Below, piece by piece: positions 7,567-15,027 of a stretch of DNA of 64,000 nt (the stretch's first letter is position 1; the number at the start of each line of letters is the position of its first letter). This DNA is from Bacteroidota bacterium (GTDB taxonomy: Bacteria > Bacteroidota > Bacteroidia > Bacteroidales > F082): the NCBI GenBank assembly GCA_018830105.1, contig JAHJTC010000004.1, forward strand, positions 372,001 to 436,000, given 5' to 3'. The notes beneath the pieces are model-generated. The model was not told the DNA's origin. It did not search any database and saw only the letters and a list, made by a program, of their open reading frames with translations. The position numbers and the translations under genes are program-made.

Positions 7567-7622
7567 CTCCTAGTAACAAAAAAGCCATCATTGCTGATGG
7601 CTTTTGTGATCCGTCGGAGGCT
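7567..7622. repeat. 56-bp direct repeat, copy 2 (at intact tRNA-Lys)
   Basis: This is the parent copy, holding the tRNA-Lys terminator and the 3' end of the complete gene. It differs from copy 1 at one position (7572). Confidence 0.9.
7578..7605 (-). terminator. Terminator of tRNA-Lys
   Basis: The minus strand reads GCCATCAGCAATGATGGC followed by six T, beginning directly after the tRNA 3' end. The same hairpin is duplicated at 7482-7509, where it would also end the acetyltransferase transcript. Confidence 0.85.
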
Positions 7623-7679
7623 CGAACTCCGGACCCTCTGCTTAAAAGGCAGATGCTCTACCTGCTGAGCTAACGAATC
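7607..7679 (-). tRNA. tRNA-Lys (anticodon TTT)
   Basis: A 73-nt cloverleaf on the minus strand. The acceptor GATTCGT pairs with ACGGATC, the D-arm is GCTC...GAGC, and the anticodon loop CTTTTAA is in a TCTGC/GCAGA stem, giving anticodon TTT. The T-arm is CGGAG-TTCGAGC-CTCCG and the discriminator is A. CCA is not encoded. The promoter lies at 7696-7724. Confidence 0.97.
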
Positions 7680-7695
7680 ATCCGTTTTGGAGGTG

Positions 7696-7724
7696 CAAAA
7701 GTACTAAAAAATCCTTTTTACCAA
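7696..7724 (-). promoter_or_regulatory. Promoter of tRNA-Lys
   Basis: The minus strand has TTG (7724-7722), 18 nt, then TACTTTTG (7703-7696), 17 nt from the tRNA 5' end. The following bases, CACCTCCAA, also appear after the tRNA-Ser/Pro -7 box. Confidence 0.75.
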
Positions 7725-7747
7725 AGGAAAACCGGATTTTTTTTGAC

Positions 7748-8359
7748 TTATTCCAATTTTCCTTTTGCTTCACGTAAAATAACCATTTCATTACCAGTAC
7801 AATCGATAATAGTACTGGGTTGATTTCCTCCAAATCCTCCATCGATTACGATATCAACTCGGTCCTTATATTTCTCATATATAAGCTCAGGGTCGGTGGT
7901 GTACTCCAAAATTTTATCATCATCCAAAATAGAAGTTGTGGCAATCGGATGGCCAAGTTCTTCAACAATCGTATGAATAATGTTTTCGTCAGGAATCCTT
8001 ATTCCGATTGTTTTTTTCTTGTTCTGAAAAATTTTGGGCACATTCTGGTTGGCATTAAGAATAAATGTGAAAGGGCCGGGCAGGTTTCGGCGCATCAGCT
8101 TAAAAACTTCATTACCAATCGGTGTGGTAAACTCTGATAGCATACTTAAATTATTGAAAATAAAGGAGAAGTTAGCTTTTTCCTTCTTTATGCCTTTAAG
8201 CTGAGCCACTTTATCCAGTGCTTTGCTGCAATGTATGCTGCTTCCTAATCCGTAAACAGTATCCGTTGGAAAAATGACCAAACCGCCATCATTCAGGCAT
8301 TCTATAACTGTTTTAATGTGTCGGGGAGAAGGATTTTCGGGGTAAATTTTTAATAACAT
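7748..8359 (-). CDS. Sua5/YciO/YrdC-type L-threonylcarbamoyladenylate synthase
   Basis: A 203-residue YrdC-fold protein. This family makes threonylcarbamoyl-AMP from threonine, bicarbonate and ATP, for the t6A37 modification of ANN-decoding tRNAs. Visible signatures are FPTDTVYGLG near 31-40, KxR-like contacts in LKGIKKEK, LPGPFTFIL, IGIRIPD and a late STIIDCT. It is the short form without the extra Sua5 C-terminal domain, closest to YciO/YwlC-like members; the precise subfamily is uncertain. It lies between tRNA-Lys and the SRP RNA gene, all on the minus strand. Confidence 0.9.
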   Translation of the reverse strand: MLLKIYPENPSPRHIKTVIECLNDGGLVIFPTDTVYGLGSSIHCSKALDKVAQLKGIKKEKANFSFIFNNLSMLSEFTTPIGNEVFKLMRRNLPGPFTFILNANQNVPKIFQNKKKTIGIRIPDENIIHTIVEELGHPIATTSILDDDKILEYTTDPELIYEKYKDRVDIVIDGGFGGNQPSTIIDCTGNEMVILREAKGKLE

Positions 8360-8442
8360 AAGCTTAATCTTATTTGGAAGGCTAAATTAAGCAAAATCGG
8401 CTGAAGTAGGGCATGCATTCCTATAAAAAATGGCACAAAAAA

Positions 8443-8540
8443 TGGGTAAGCTACTTATATCGCACCGCTCAACCATTTACCCTTGCTTTCTTCCGAACCT
8501 GGGGGAATTCAACAGGAGCTAGTCGTATAAGACTTACCCA
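8443..8540 (-). ncRNA. ffs: Signal recognition particle RNA (small bacterial SRP/4.5S type)
   Basis: The minus strand contains the universally conserved SRP apical domain, CCAGGTTCGGAAGAAAGCA (antisense of 8484-8502), where Ffh binds. The ends form a perfect 8-bp terminal stem, TGGGTAAG (8443-8450) with CTTACCCA (8533-8540), giving a rod of about 98 nt. A T6 run follows at the 3' end, so the terminal stem also resembles a terminator. A complete promoter lies immediately upstream. Together with Ffh it targets membrane proteins to FtsY and SecYEG. Confidence 0.93.
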
Positions 8541-8543
8541 CTG

Positions 8544-8573
8544 CAAAAGTACAACGTTTTCATGAATCTGCAA
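8544..8573 (-). promoter_or_regulatory. Promoter of SRP RNA
   Basis: The minus strand has TTG (8573-8571), exactly 19 nt, then TACTTTTG (8551-8544). The predicted start coincides with the 5' end of the SRP rod near 8540. Confidence 0.8.
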
Positions 8574-8719
8574 GCGTTCATTTGTGTTTTCGATTGTATT
8601 TTTGTTCAAAATAGCTACATTTGTCGGGTAAACAGGTGCGTAGCTGTTGTATTAAAGATTTTTATGCACACAACATCAACACGTTTTCTGTTTAATTTTT
8701 CATCTGGCCAATAAAAACC

Positions 8720-9265
8720 ATGGAAGAAAGAAATAGGTATTACAGCAGTAAACAGTTTTGGATGGTCGCAACAGCTTTTGGGTTCTTTACCGGGCTGATT
8801 GTTTTTGTGGTTTACTTTTTATTGACCTTACTTTTTAAAAACACCGTTTCTATTGGCTATTCGCTGGTTTACCTCTTTCCGTTTGCCGGAATGTATTGGG
8901 CGGTTGTTCGCTTACGCGATTATTACGGGCGTACGGTTATTCGTTTTAGTCAGGCGTTTTTGTGCAGCTGGATCACGGCAATTATTGCAGCTGCGGTATT
9001 TGCAATGCTACTTTATATCGTATATTCTGAAATGAACCCTGCCGATCTTAAGTACAAAGCCCTGGCCATTGAGCAACAACTTATGGCCAAATCAGGCACA
9101 ATGACACTAAATCAGGTACAGGAATTGCGACAGCAGTTGAGTACTTTGTTATCACCGGCCTACCTGGCTCAGATAAATTTTGTCTTTTATAGTGGTATCG
9201 GGTTTATTTATGCCTTGATTATTGCTATTTTTGTCAAGCGAAAAGATCGTTTTATTGAAGCATAA
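8720..9265 (+). CDS. DUF4199 family membrane protein (first of two)
   Basis: A 181-residue inner-membrane protein with about four hydrophobic helices: 13-38, 45-63, 76-103 and the C-terminal 153-171. A polar, helical Gln-rich loop (about 115-143) lies between helices 3 and 4. The pattern fits the DUF4199 family of Bacteroidota, whose function is unknown. It starts a plus-strand operon: a second DUF4199 gene begins 29 bp later, then a glycosyltransferase and an epimerase, so a role in envelope polysaccharide or lipid-linked sugar metabolism is possible. Confidence 0.8.
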   Translation: MEERNRYYSSKQFWMVATAFGFFTGLIVFVVYFLLTLLFKNTVSIGYSLVYLFPFAGMYWAVVRLRDYYGRTVIRFSQAFLCSWITAIIAAAVFAMLLYIVYSEMNPADLKYKALAIEQQLMAKSGTMTLNQVQELRQQLSTLLSPAYLAQINFVFYSGIGFIYALIIAIFVKRKDRFIEA

Positions 9266-9294
9266 TTCATATTCCAAAACTAAAAAACCCAATC

Positions 9295-9819
9295 ATGATT
9301 ACTTTCGATAAACCTGTAAAATTCGGTCTGTTAGGCGGACTGTTTTTGGTGACTTACACCGTTTTGCTCTATGCCATTGACGTTTCAGTCTTTAATCCTG
9401 TTTTTGCCATCATCAATGTTTTGGTAAGCTTTGCCATCCCAATCGTTTTAGCCGTGATGGCCATTAACAAGATGAGAGAGGGTGATTTTGGAGGGAAAAT
9501 CACTTATCTGCAGGCGCTGATTGCCGGTGCTTTAACGTTGTTAATTGCATTTTATATCAGTAATGCTTTTAGTTATGTGCTCAATGGCGTAATTGACCCT
9601 GAGTATATGCCCCGCAAATTAGACGAAATGCTGCTTTCGTTGGAAGGTAAAGTGCCCGAAGAAACCCTTGATGAAATTATTAAAGGAGTGGAAAGCAGCC
9701 TCGACCAGACGAAGACGCTGGTTAAATCAATTTGGTTGTCGCCGCTTATAGCAATTGGTATCAGCGCAATCGTAAGTCTTTTTATTAAAAAGAACAACAC
9801 TATAGATCAAGTAGGATAA
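9295..9819 (+). CDS. DUF4199 family membrane protein (second of two)
   Basis: A 174-residue paralogue-like neighbour of the preceding gene with the same layout: helices at about 9-28, 34-56 and 67-91, a charged loop rich in Asp/Glu (100-140), and a final helix at 145-163 ending in KKNN. Its 29-bp distance from the previous gene and 9-bp distance to the glycosyltransferase argue for co-transcription. The function is unknown. Confidence 0.8.
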   Translation: MITFDKPVKFGLLGGLFLVTYTVLLYAIDVSVFNPVFAIINVLVSFAIPIVLAVMAINKMREGDFGGKITYLQALIAGALTLLIAFYISNAFSYVLNGVIDPEYMPRKLDEMLLSLEGKVPEETLDEIIKGVESSLDQTKTLVKSIWLSPLIAIGISAIVSLFIKKNNTIDQVG

Positions 9820-9828
9820 AGATTAAAC

Positions 9829-10788
9829 ATGGATGTATCAATAGTAGTACCACTGCTCAACGAGGAAGAGTCATTGCCGGAACTGGCCAAATGGATCAAT
9901 CAAGTTGTAACTGCGGAAAATTTAAGTTGTGAAATAATTTTTGTGGACGATGGTTCTACTGATGATTCCTGGAAGGTTATTCAGACCATTGCAAAGTCGC
10001 AACAAGGCATTAAAGCCATACGTTTCAGGCGCAATTACGGGAAATCAGCAGCTTTAAATGAGGGATTTAAAATGGCTGAAGCTGAGGTTGTTATCACGAT
10101 GGATGCTGATTTACAGGATAGTCCCGAAGAAATACCAGCCCTTGTGAAAATGATACGGGAAGAAGGTTGGGATATGGTTTCGGGCTGGAAGAAAAAACGT
10201 CATGACCCGATTTCAAAAACGTTGCCATCCAAATTTTTCAATTGGACCACCCGAAGGATTTCAGCCATTAAGTTGCACGACTTCAACTGCGGATTAAAAG
10301 CTTATAAGCTTGATTTAGTTAAAAATATTGAGGTACACGGTGAGATGCATCGCTACATTCCGCTTATTGCTCAATGGGCAGGTTATAAGCAAATTGGAGA
10401 GAAAGTGGTACAGCATCAGGAAAGAAAATTCGGTCGCACCAAGTTTGGTATGAGTCGCTTCATTAAAGGCTTTCTCGATTTACTATCAATCACTTTTGTG
10501 GCTAAATTCGGTAAACGTCCGATGCATCTTTTTGGGGCATTGGGTACATTACTGTTTATGATCGGGTTTTTAATCGCGGGTTATCTGGCTTATGCTAAAT
10601 TTTTTATGGAAGCCTATCGCATGACTGACCGTCCGTTGTTTTATTTTGGCCTGCTGGCCATGATGATGGGCGTTCAACTGTTTCTCACAGGCTTTTTAGC
10701 TGAGCTGGTTTCGCTGCAATCGCGTGATCAACAGGCATATCTAATCAAAGAAACACTAAATCATCAACTAGAAAATAGCAATAAATAA
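9829..10788 (+). CDS. Family 2 glycosyltransferase, DPM1/GtrB-like polyprenyl-phosphate sugar transferase
   Basis: A 319-residue GT-A fold enzyme. The N-terminal catalytic domain shows IVVPLLNEEESL, the nucleotide-binding VDDGSTDDS and the metal-binding MDADLQD. The middle region has the FNCGLKAYK and GRTKFG-type segments of GtrB/ArnC-like enzymes. Two C-terminal transmembrane helices (about 230-255 and 268-292) anchor it in the inner membrane. Such enzymes transfer a sugar from a nucleotide donor to undecaprenyl phosphate. The stop overlaps the start of the next gene by 1 nt (TAATG), so the two products probably work in one pathway, with the epimerase supplying or modifying the donor sugar. 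Confidence 0.9.
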   Translation: MDVSIVVPLLNEEESLPELAKWINQVVTAENLSCEIIFVDDGSTDDSWKVIQTIAKSQQGIKAIRFRRNYGKSAALNEGFKMAEAEVVITMDADLQDSPEEIPALVKMIREEGWDMVSGWKKKRHDPISKTLPSKFFNWTTRRISAIKLHDFNCGLKAYKLDLVKNIEVHGEMHRYIPLIAQWAGYKQIGEKVVQHQERKFGRTKFGMSRFIKGFLDLLSITFVAKFGKRPMHLFGALGTLLFMIGFLIAGYLAYAKFFMEAYRMTDRPLFYFGLLAMMMGVQLFLTGFLAELVSLQSRDQQAYLIKETLNHQLENSNK

Positions 10789-11831
10789 TGAGGATTCACT
10801 TAGTTTCAGGCGCATGCGGTTTTGTTGGCCGCAATATGGTAAAACGTTTATCAAACACAACACAGGATAAGGTTTTTATGATCGATGACCTTTCTATCGG
10901 AAGGCATCCATCGGAATGGATGGATAATTTTGAGTCGAAAAAACAGGATGATCTCGAAATTATAGGTAAAGATGAAAGATTGTTTTTCTGGAAAGGAGAC
11001 TTCAGAAATCTGCTGTTTTATATGCGTGAAAACCCCTGTTACATTCAGGAAAAATATGGTATTGATTTTGAACGTTTTTCCGATGTTTTTCACTTTGCAG
11101 CCATTGTAGGAGGCCGGATGAAGATTGAAGGAGATCCGATGATGGTAGCCCTTGATTTATCCATTGATGCGGAGTTTTTTTACTGGATAACCCAACATAA
11201 GCCTGAGCGCGTATTGTATCCAAGTTCAAGTGCAGCATATCCCATTAGTTTGCAGACCACACAAGCTGCTGTGGCGCTTTCTGAGGGAGATATCGACTTT
11301 CAGAAAAACCTGGGCACACCCGATATGACTTATGGCTGGTCGAAGCTTACCGGTGAATTTTTGGCGCAGATTGCTGCCAAACATTATGGTGTTCCTGTGG
11401 TTTGTATCCGCCCTTTTTCGGGCTATGGAGAAGATCAGGAACTCAGTTATCCGGTGCCTGCCATCGCAGCGCGTGCTGCCAAAAAAGAAGATCCCTTCGA
11501 AGTGTGGGGTTCTGGCAAGCAAGGCCGCGATTTTGTGCATATTGATGATGTGATCGATTTCATTTTTGTGCTGCTCGATAATGTTAATGATGGCTCTGCT
11601 TATAATATTGGTTCTGGTAGGCTTACTTCTTTCCTCGAACTTATCGATGTATTTTCGGATATCGCAGGCTACAAACCGCAGATCAAACCCTTGCTCGACA
11701 AGCCAGTAGGTGTGCATTCGCGTTATGCCAATATGGATTTGGTTGATAAAACTTTTGGCTGGAAGCCGAAAATTTCGCTCCGCGAAGGCATGACAAGGGT
11801 GTATGAGAAACAGCTGAAAAATCTAAAATAA
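10788..11831 (+). CDS. NAD-dependent nucleotide-sugar epimerase/dehydratase
   Basis: A 347-residue extended SDR. The Rossmann motif GACGFVGRN lies at 8-16, and the catalytic YGWSK (Tyr-x-x-x-Lys) follows the SSSAAYP strand that carries the Ser. The C-terminal half binds the sugar nucleotide: PFSGYGEDQ, GSGKQGRDFVHIDDV and YNIGSG are all typical. The closest general types are GDP-mannose 3,5-epimerase-like and UDP-glucose 4-epimerase-like enzymes; the substrate is not resolvable by eye. It is translationally coupled to the glycosyltransferase and is the last gene of the operon. Confidence 0.9.
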   Translation: MRIHLVSGACGFVGRNMVKRLSNTTQDKVFMIDDLSIGRHPSEWMDNFESKKQDDLEIIGKDERLFFWKGDFRNLLFYMRENPCYIQEKYGIDFERFSDVFHFAAIVGGRMKIEGDPMMVALDLSIDAEFFYWITQHKPERVLYPSSSAAYPISLQTTQAAVALSEGDIDFQKNLGTPDMTYGWSKLTGEFLAQIAAKHYGVPVVCIRPFSGYGEDQELSYPVPAIAARAAKKEDPFEVWGSGKQGRDFVHIDDVIDFIFVLLDNVNDGSAYNIGSGRLTSFLELIDVFSDIAGYKPQIKPLLDKPVGVHSRYANMDLVDKTFGWKPKISLREGMTRVYEKQLKNLK

Positions 11832-11926
11832 TATTCAACTTATTTGCTGATTTTTTATTGGTTAGCTGTTGAAATGAATGCAGCATATCAAGACTGCAAA
11901 ATTGAACAGCAGTTTTTAACTATTGT

Positions 11927-13105
11927 TTATGTAAATGCTCCAATGCCGGTAATTTCATGTCCGGTGATGAGCAAGTGCACATCGTGTGTGCCTTCGTAGG
12001 TGATTACCGATTCCAGATTCATCATATGACGCATCATCGGGAAGTCGTTGGTGATGCCCATAGCGCCTAAAATCTGTCGTGTTTCTCGGGCTACATTGAG
12101 CGCCATGGCTACATTATTGCGTTTAGCCATTGAGATTTGGGCCGGACTAGCCTTGTCCTGATCCTGCAAAACACCCAAACGCCAGACAAGCAACTGTGCC
12201 TTGGTGATTTCAGTTAGTGCTTCGGCAAGCTTTTTCTGTTGCAATTGAAAGGAAGCAATTGGTTTTCCAAATTGTTTGCGCTCCAAACTGTAACGCAGGG
12301 CTGCATCATAACAATCCATCGCGGCGCCGACTGCGCCCCATGCTATCCCATAACGGGCACTGTTGAGACACATCATGGGGCCTTTCAGACCTTTGATATG
12401 TGGAAGGATATTTTCTTTTGGAATCATCACTTCATCAAAAACAAGTTCGCCTGTCGATGAAGCCCTCAACGACCATTTGCCATGAGTTTCGGGAGCACTA
12501 AAGCCTTTCATGCCTTTCTCAACTATAACACCCCGCACTATCCCTGATTCATCTTTGGCCCAGACAACGGCAACATCAGCCACAGGGGCATTGGTTATCC
12601 ACATTTTAGCTCCATTTAGCACATAATGGTCGCCGGCATCGTGAAGACGACTTTCCATGCCACCAGGATTGGAACCGTGATTGGGTTCGGTAAGGCCAAA
12701 ACAGCCGATCAGTTCTCCGGTAGCAAGCCCGGGAAGGTATTTTAGTCTTTGAGCCTCGCTGCCAAAGGTGTAGATGGGATACATAACCAACGAACTTTGC
12801 ACAGAAGCGGCCGAGCGAATGCCCGAATCGCCGCGTTCAAGCTCTTGCATAATTATTCCGTAAGCGGTATAATCGAGGCCGGCGCATCCATATTTCTCTG
12901 GCAGGTATGGACCAAATGCTCCAAGCGATCCAAGCTCTTTGATCAGATGAATGGGAAAAATTGCCCGCTCGGCATAATCCTCAATAATAGGTTTTACGGC
13001 GCGGTTTACCCAATCACGGATGGAAGTACGAACGATTTTGTGTTCCTCGCTGAAGAGTTCATCAAGCTGAAAATAATCAGCTGCCTGGTAGTTTTGCGGA
13101 TTCAT
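11927..13105 (-). CDS. gcdH: Glutaryl-CoA dehydrogenase-type acyl-CoA dehydrogenase
   Basis: A flavoprotein of 392 residues. The catalytic Glu lies in SVITYEGTHDVHLLITGHEITG, the form characteristic of glutaryl-CoA dehydrogenase, which oxidises and decarboxylates glutaryl-CoA to crotonyl-CoA in lysine and tryptophan degradation. Other signatures are CFGLTEPNHGSNPGG and MWITNAPVADV for FAD and substrate binding, and LERKQFGKPIASFQLQQ in the C-terminal helical domain. I start at the ATG at 13105; a TTG 18 bp upstream overlaps a TATTTTTG -7 box and would leave no leader. No electron-transfer flavoprotein gene is nearby. Confidence 0.9.
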   Translation of the reverse strand: MNPQNYQAADYFQLDELFSEEHKIVRTSIRDWVNRAVKPIIEDYAERAIFPIHLIKELGSLGAFGPYLPEKYGCAGLDYTAYGIIMQELERGDSGIRSAASVQSSLVMYPIYTFGSEAQRLKYLPGLATGELIGCFGLTEPNHGSNPGGMESRLHDAGDHYVLNGAKMWITNAPVADVAVVWAKDESGIVRGVIVEKGMKGFSAPETHGKWSLRASSTGELVFDEVMIPKENILPHIKGLKGPMMCLNSARYGIAWGAVGAAMDCYDAALRYSLERKQFGKPIASFQLQQKKLAEALTEITKAQLLVWRLGVLQDQDKASPAQISMAKRNNVAMALNVARETRQILGAMGITNDFPMMRHMMNLESVITYEGTHDVHLLITGHEITGIGAFT

Positions 13106-13120
13106 AGCATTTGTTTTGGA

Positions 13121-13128
13121 CAAAAATA
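13121..13128 (-). promoter_or_regulatory. -7 box for gcdH
   Basis: The minus strand reads TATTTTTG 15 nt before the preferred ATG. It overlaps the alternative TTG start and so decides against it. No -33 element is clear. Confidence 0.45.
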
Positions 13129-13394
13129 CATATTATGATTGAGCCCTTTCTCGTCATTATTCACTGATTTTTTAGTCGATTCACAAAGTGTTTGAAAAGA
13201 CGCTCCAGCATCTTTAATGAAGATTAGTTTAAAACTAAACTGTTTGATAACTTGACATTAGCACTGCTAGCTTTTAGAAGTAGTTTGTTAATATTTACAC
13301 GCTCTTTTAGAATACATTAAGCCTTGGTAAATCAAATCCGGATTGCGACTTTTTTTTTAAAAAATTATCTTGTAAATTTGAAAAAATTTCAACC

Positions 13395-14807
13395 GTGGGA
13401 AAATTTATAGCTGTATTACTGGCATTGGGGTATCTGGGAATTGCTAATGCTGACAACTTCGACAACAACCAAAAAATTGACAGCCTCACCAGGCAGATTA
13501 GCGAGCAAACGGGGCGCGAACGTATTGAAACCCTGATTCTCCTTTCTGAGGTTTACCGGAAGTTTTCTGTGGATAAAAGTTTGGAGACCGATTCCATCGC
13601 TGAAGAATATGCTGATATCGAAGGCCTTGAAAGTATGAAAGGCGTTATTATGCTGTCGTTAGGCAAAACGGCCTCCCTTTCAGGAGATTATACCTTAGCA
13701 CTTGACTATATGCAAAAAGCTGCCAAAGCACTCGATGAAACTGAGAATTATACCGAATTGGCGAAAACGTACCTTAACTTGGGGTTGGTTTACAAAAACA
13801 TGGCGCAATTTGACAAATCAATAGAGCAGTTCAACAGAGCTTCAGAGATCGCGCATGAGCATGATTTAATAGACCAAGTGGCAGGTACAGCGGCAAATAG
13901 GGCGAATGTGTATTTTTCTTTGGGAGATTTTAAAAATGCCATGGAAAGCTATCAGGAAGCCGTGAAAATATATAAGCAGCTCAATGATTCGCTGCGTTAT
14001 GCAAAAATGTTGATGAATGTTGGTTTGGTTTACTGGCAATGGGATCAGAACGAATTAGCACTGGAGATGTTAATTGAAGCAAAAAAAGTATTTGAAGCTT
14101 ATAATGATTTTGTGGAATTGGGCCGTGTTTACAATAACATTGGCAGGATTTACTACCAGGAGGTAAAAGATACCACCAAGGCACTGGAATACTATGAGCA
14201 GTCGTTATCGATGCGTGAAAAGCATGGTAATCAGCTGGGAATGGCTGTTGTTTTAGCAAATATTGGCAATATTTACAGGGATAAAAAACAATTTGATAAG
14301 GCTTTTCAGTATTATGAAAAATCTTTGACGATCAGTAAATTTATTGGCTATAGGGAAGGGGAGGCCTTAGCGAATTATTATATGGGGATTGCTCAGCAGC
14401 TCAACAGTAATTTTGCTGAATCGAATCGCTTGCTTGATTCTTGCATGCTGGTGGCCCAAACGTATGGAATGTCAGCCTATTATAGTCCGGTTAATGAATC
14501 GAAAATGACGAATTATGCTGCAATGGGTGATTATACCGGCTTTATGGCGGAGTTCAAAACCTATGCAGCAAAACACGATACCTTGGAAATTGAGATGGAT
14601 AAATTAAAGTATAAGGAATTGGCAACACGTCAGGAGCTGGAAAAAGTGAAACCCGCTTTGGAACTTGCCAACACAAGCATAAAAAAACTGGAAACCAGGC
14701 TTCTGAGCTATAAAATAGCGGTTGGCGCTTTGATTCTCTTGCTTTTCATCACAGTGCTTTCCCGTCGAAAAAAAAATCAAAAACAGCAAAGCGATAATCC
14801 TTCTTAA
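13395..14807 (+). CDS. Exported or membrane-anchored TPR-repeat protein
   Basis: The start is GTG at 13395 (no suitable ATG), giving a short signal-like hydrophobic N-terminus (FIAVLLALGYLGIANA). Residues about 30-370 form at least seven TPR units, for example YTELAKTYLNLGLVYKNM, GRVYNNIGRIYYQE and AVVLANIGNIYRDK. A coiled-coil stretch follows (about 395-430), then one transmembrane helix (IAVGALILLLFITVLS) and a basic tail. This is the architecture of the sensor part of Bacteroidota TPR histidine kinases or LuxR-type regulators, but no kinase or DNA-binding domain follows. The role is therefore open: a scaffold or a truncated sensor. Confidence 0.85.
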   Translation: MGKFIAVLLALGYLGIANADNFDNNQKIDSLTRQISEQTGRERIETLILLSEVYRKFSVDKSLETDSIAEEYADIEGLESMKGVIMLSLGKTASLSGDYTLALDYMQKAAKALDETENYTELAKTYLNLGLVYKNMAQFDKSIEQFNRASEIAHEHDLIDQVAGTAANRANVYFSLGDFKNAMESYQEAVKIYKQLNDSLRYAKMLMNVGLVYWQWDQNELALEMLIEAKKVFEAYNDFVELGRVYNNIGRIYYQEVKDTTKALEYYEQSLSMREKHGNQLGMAVVLANIGNIYRDKKQFDKAFQYYEKSLTISKFIGYREGEALANYYMGIAQQLNSNFAESNRLLDSCMLVAQTYGMSAYYSPVNESKMTNYAAMGDYTGFMAEFKTYAAKHDTLEIEMDKLKYKELATRQELEKVKPALELANTSIKKLETRLLSYKIAVGALILLLFITVLSRRKKNQKQQSDNPS

Positions 14808-15027
14808 GCAGGTCAGCACGAATAGACATACCTGAACTTTTTATTACCCGCACTTTCCAGGCAAAGTTCGTTTTTAAAGTTGTTCAAATATGAACACATC
14901 ACCTATAAAAGCGGACACAGTAAAACCCTTTTCTGGTCAATATGTTTCTATAAAAAATACGCATAGAGCAACTTACATAAAGTGGCACGGTTTTTTGAAA
15001 AATACCTTGCAAACCAAAGCTTGCATT

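Noticed and set aside
7425-7673. 82-codon frame with an internal repeat
   Set aside because: The repeat is the DNA duplication of the tRNA-Lys terminator region; the frame runs through the tRNA.
14890-15027. 46-residue N-terminal extension of the ABC permease
   Set aside because: Homologous permeases begin with the MTKEYLKIAWRN-like segment, and the extension has no signal-like or conserved features.
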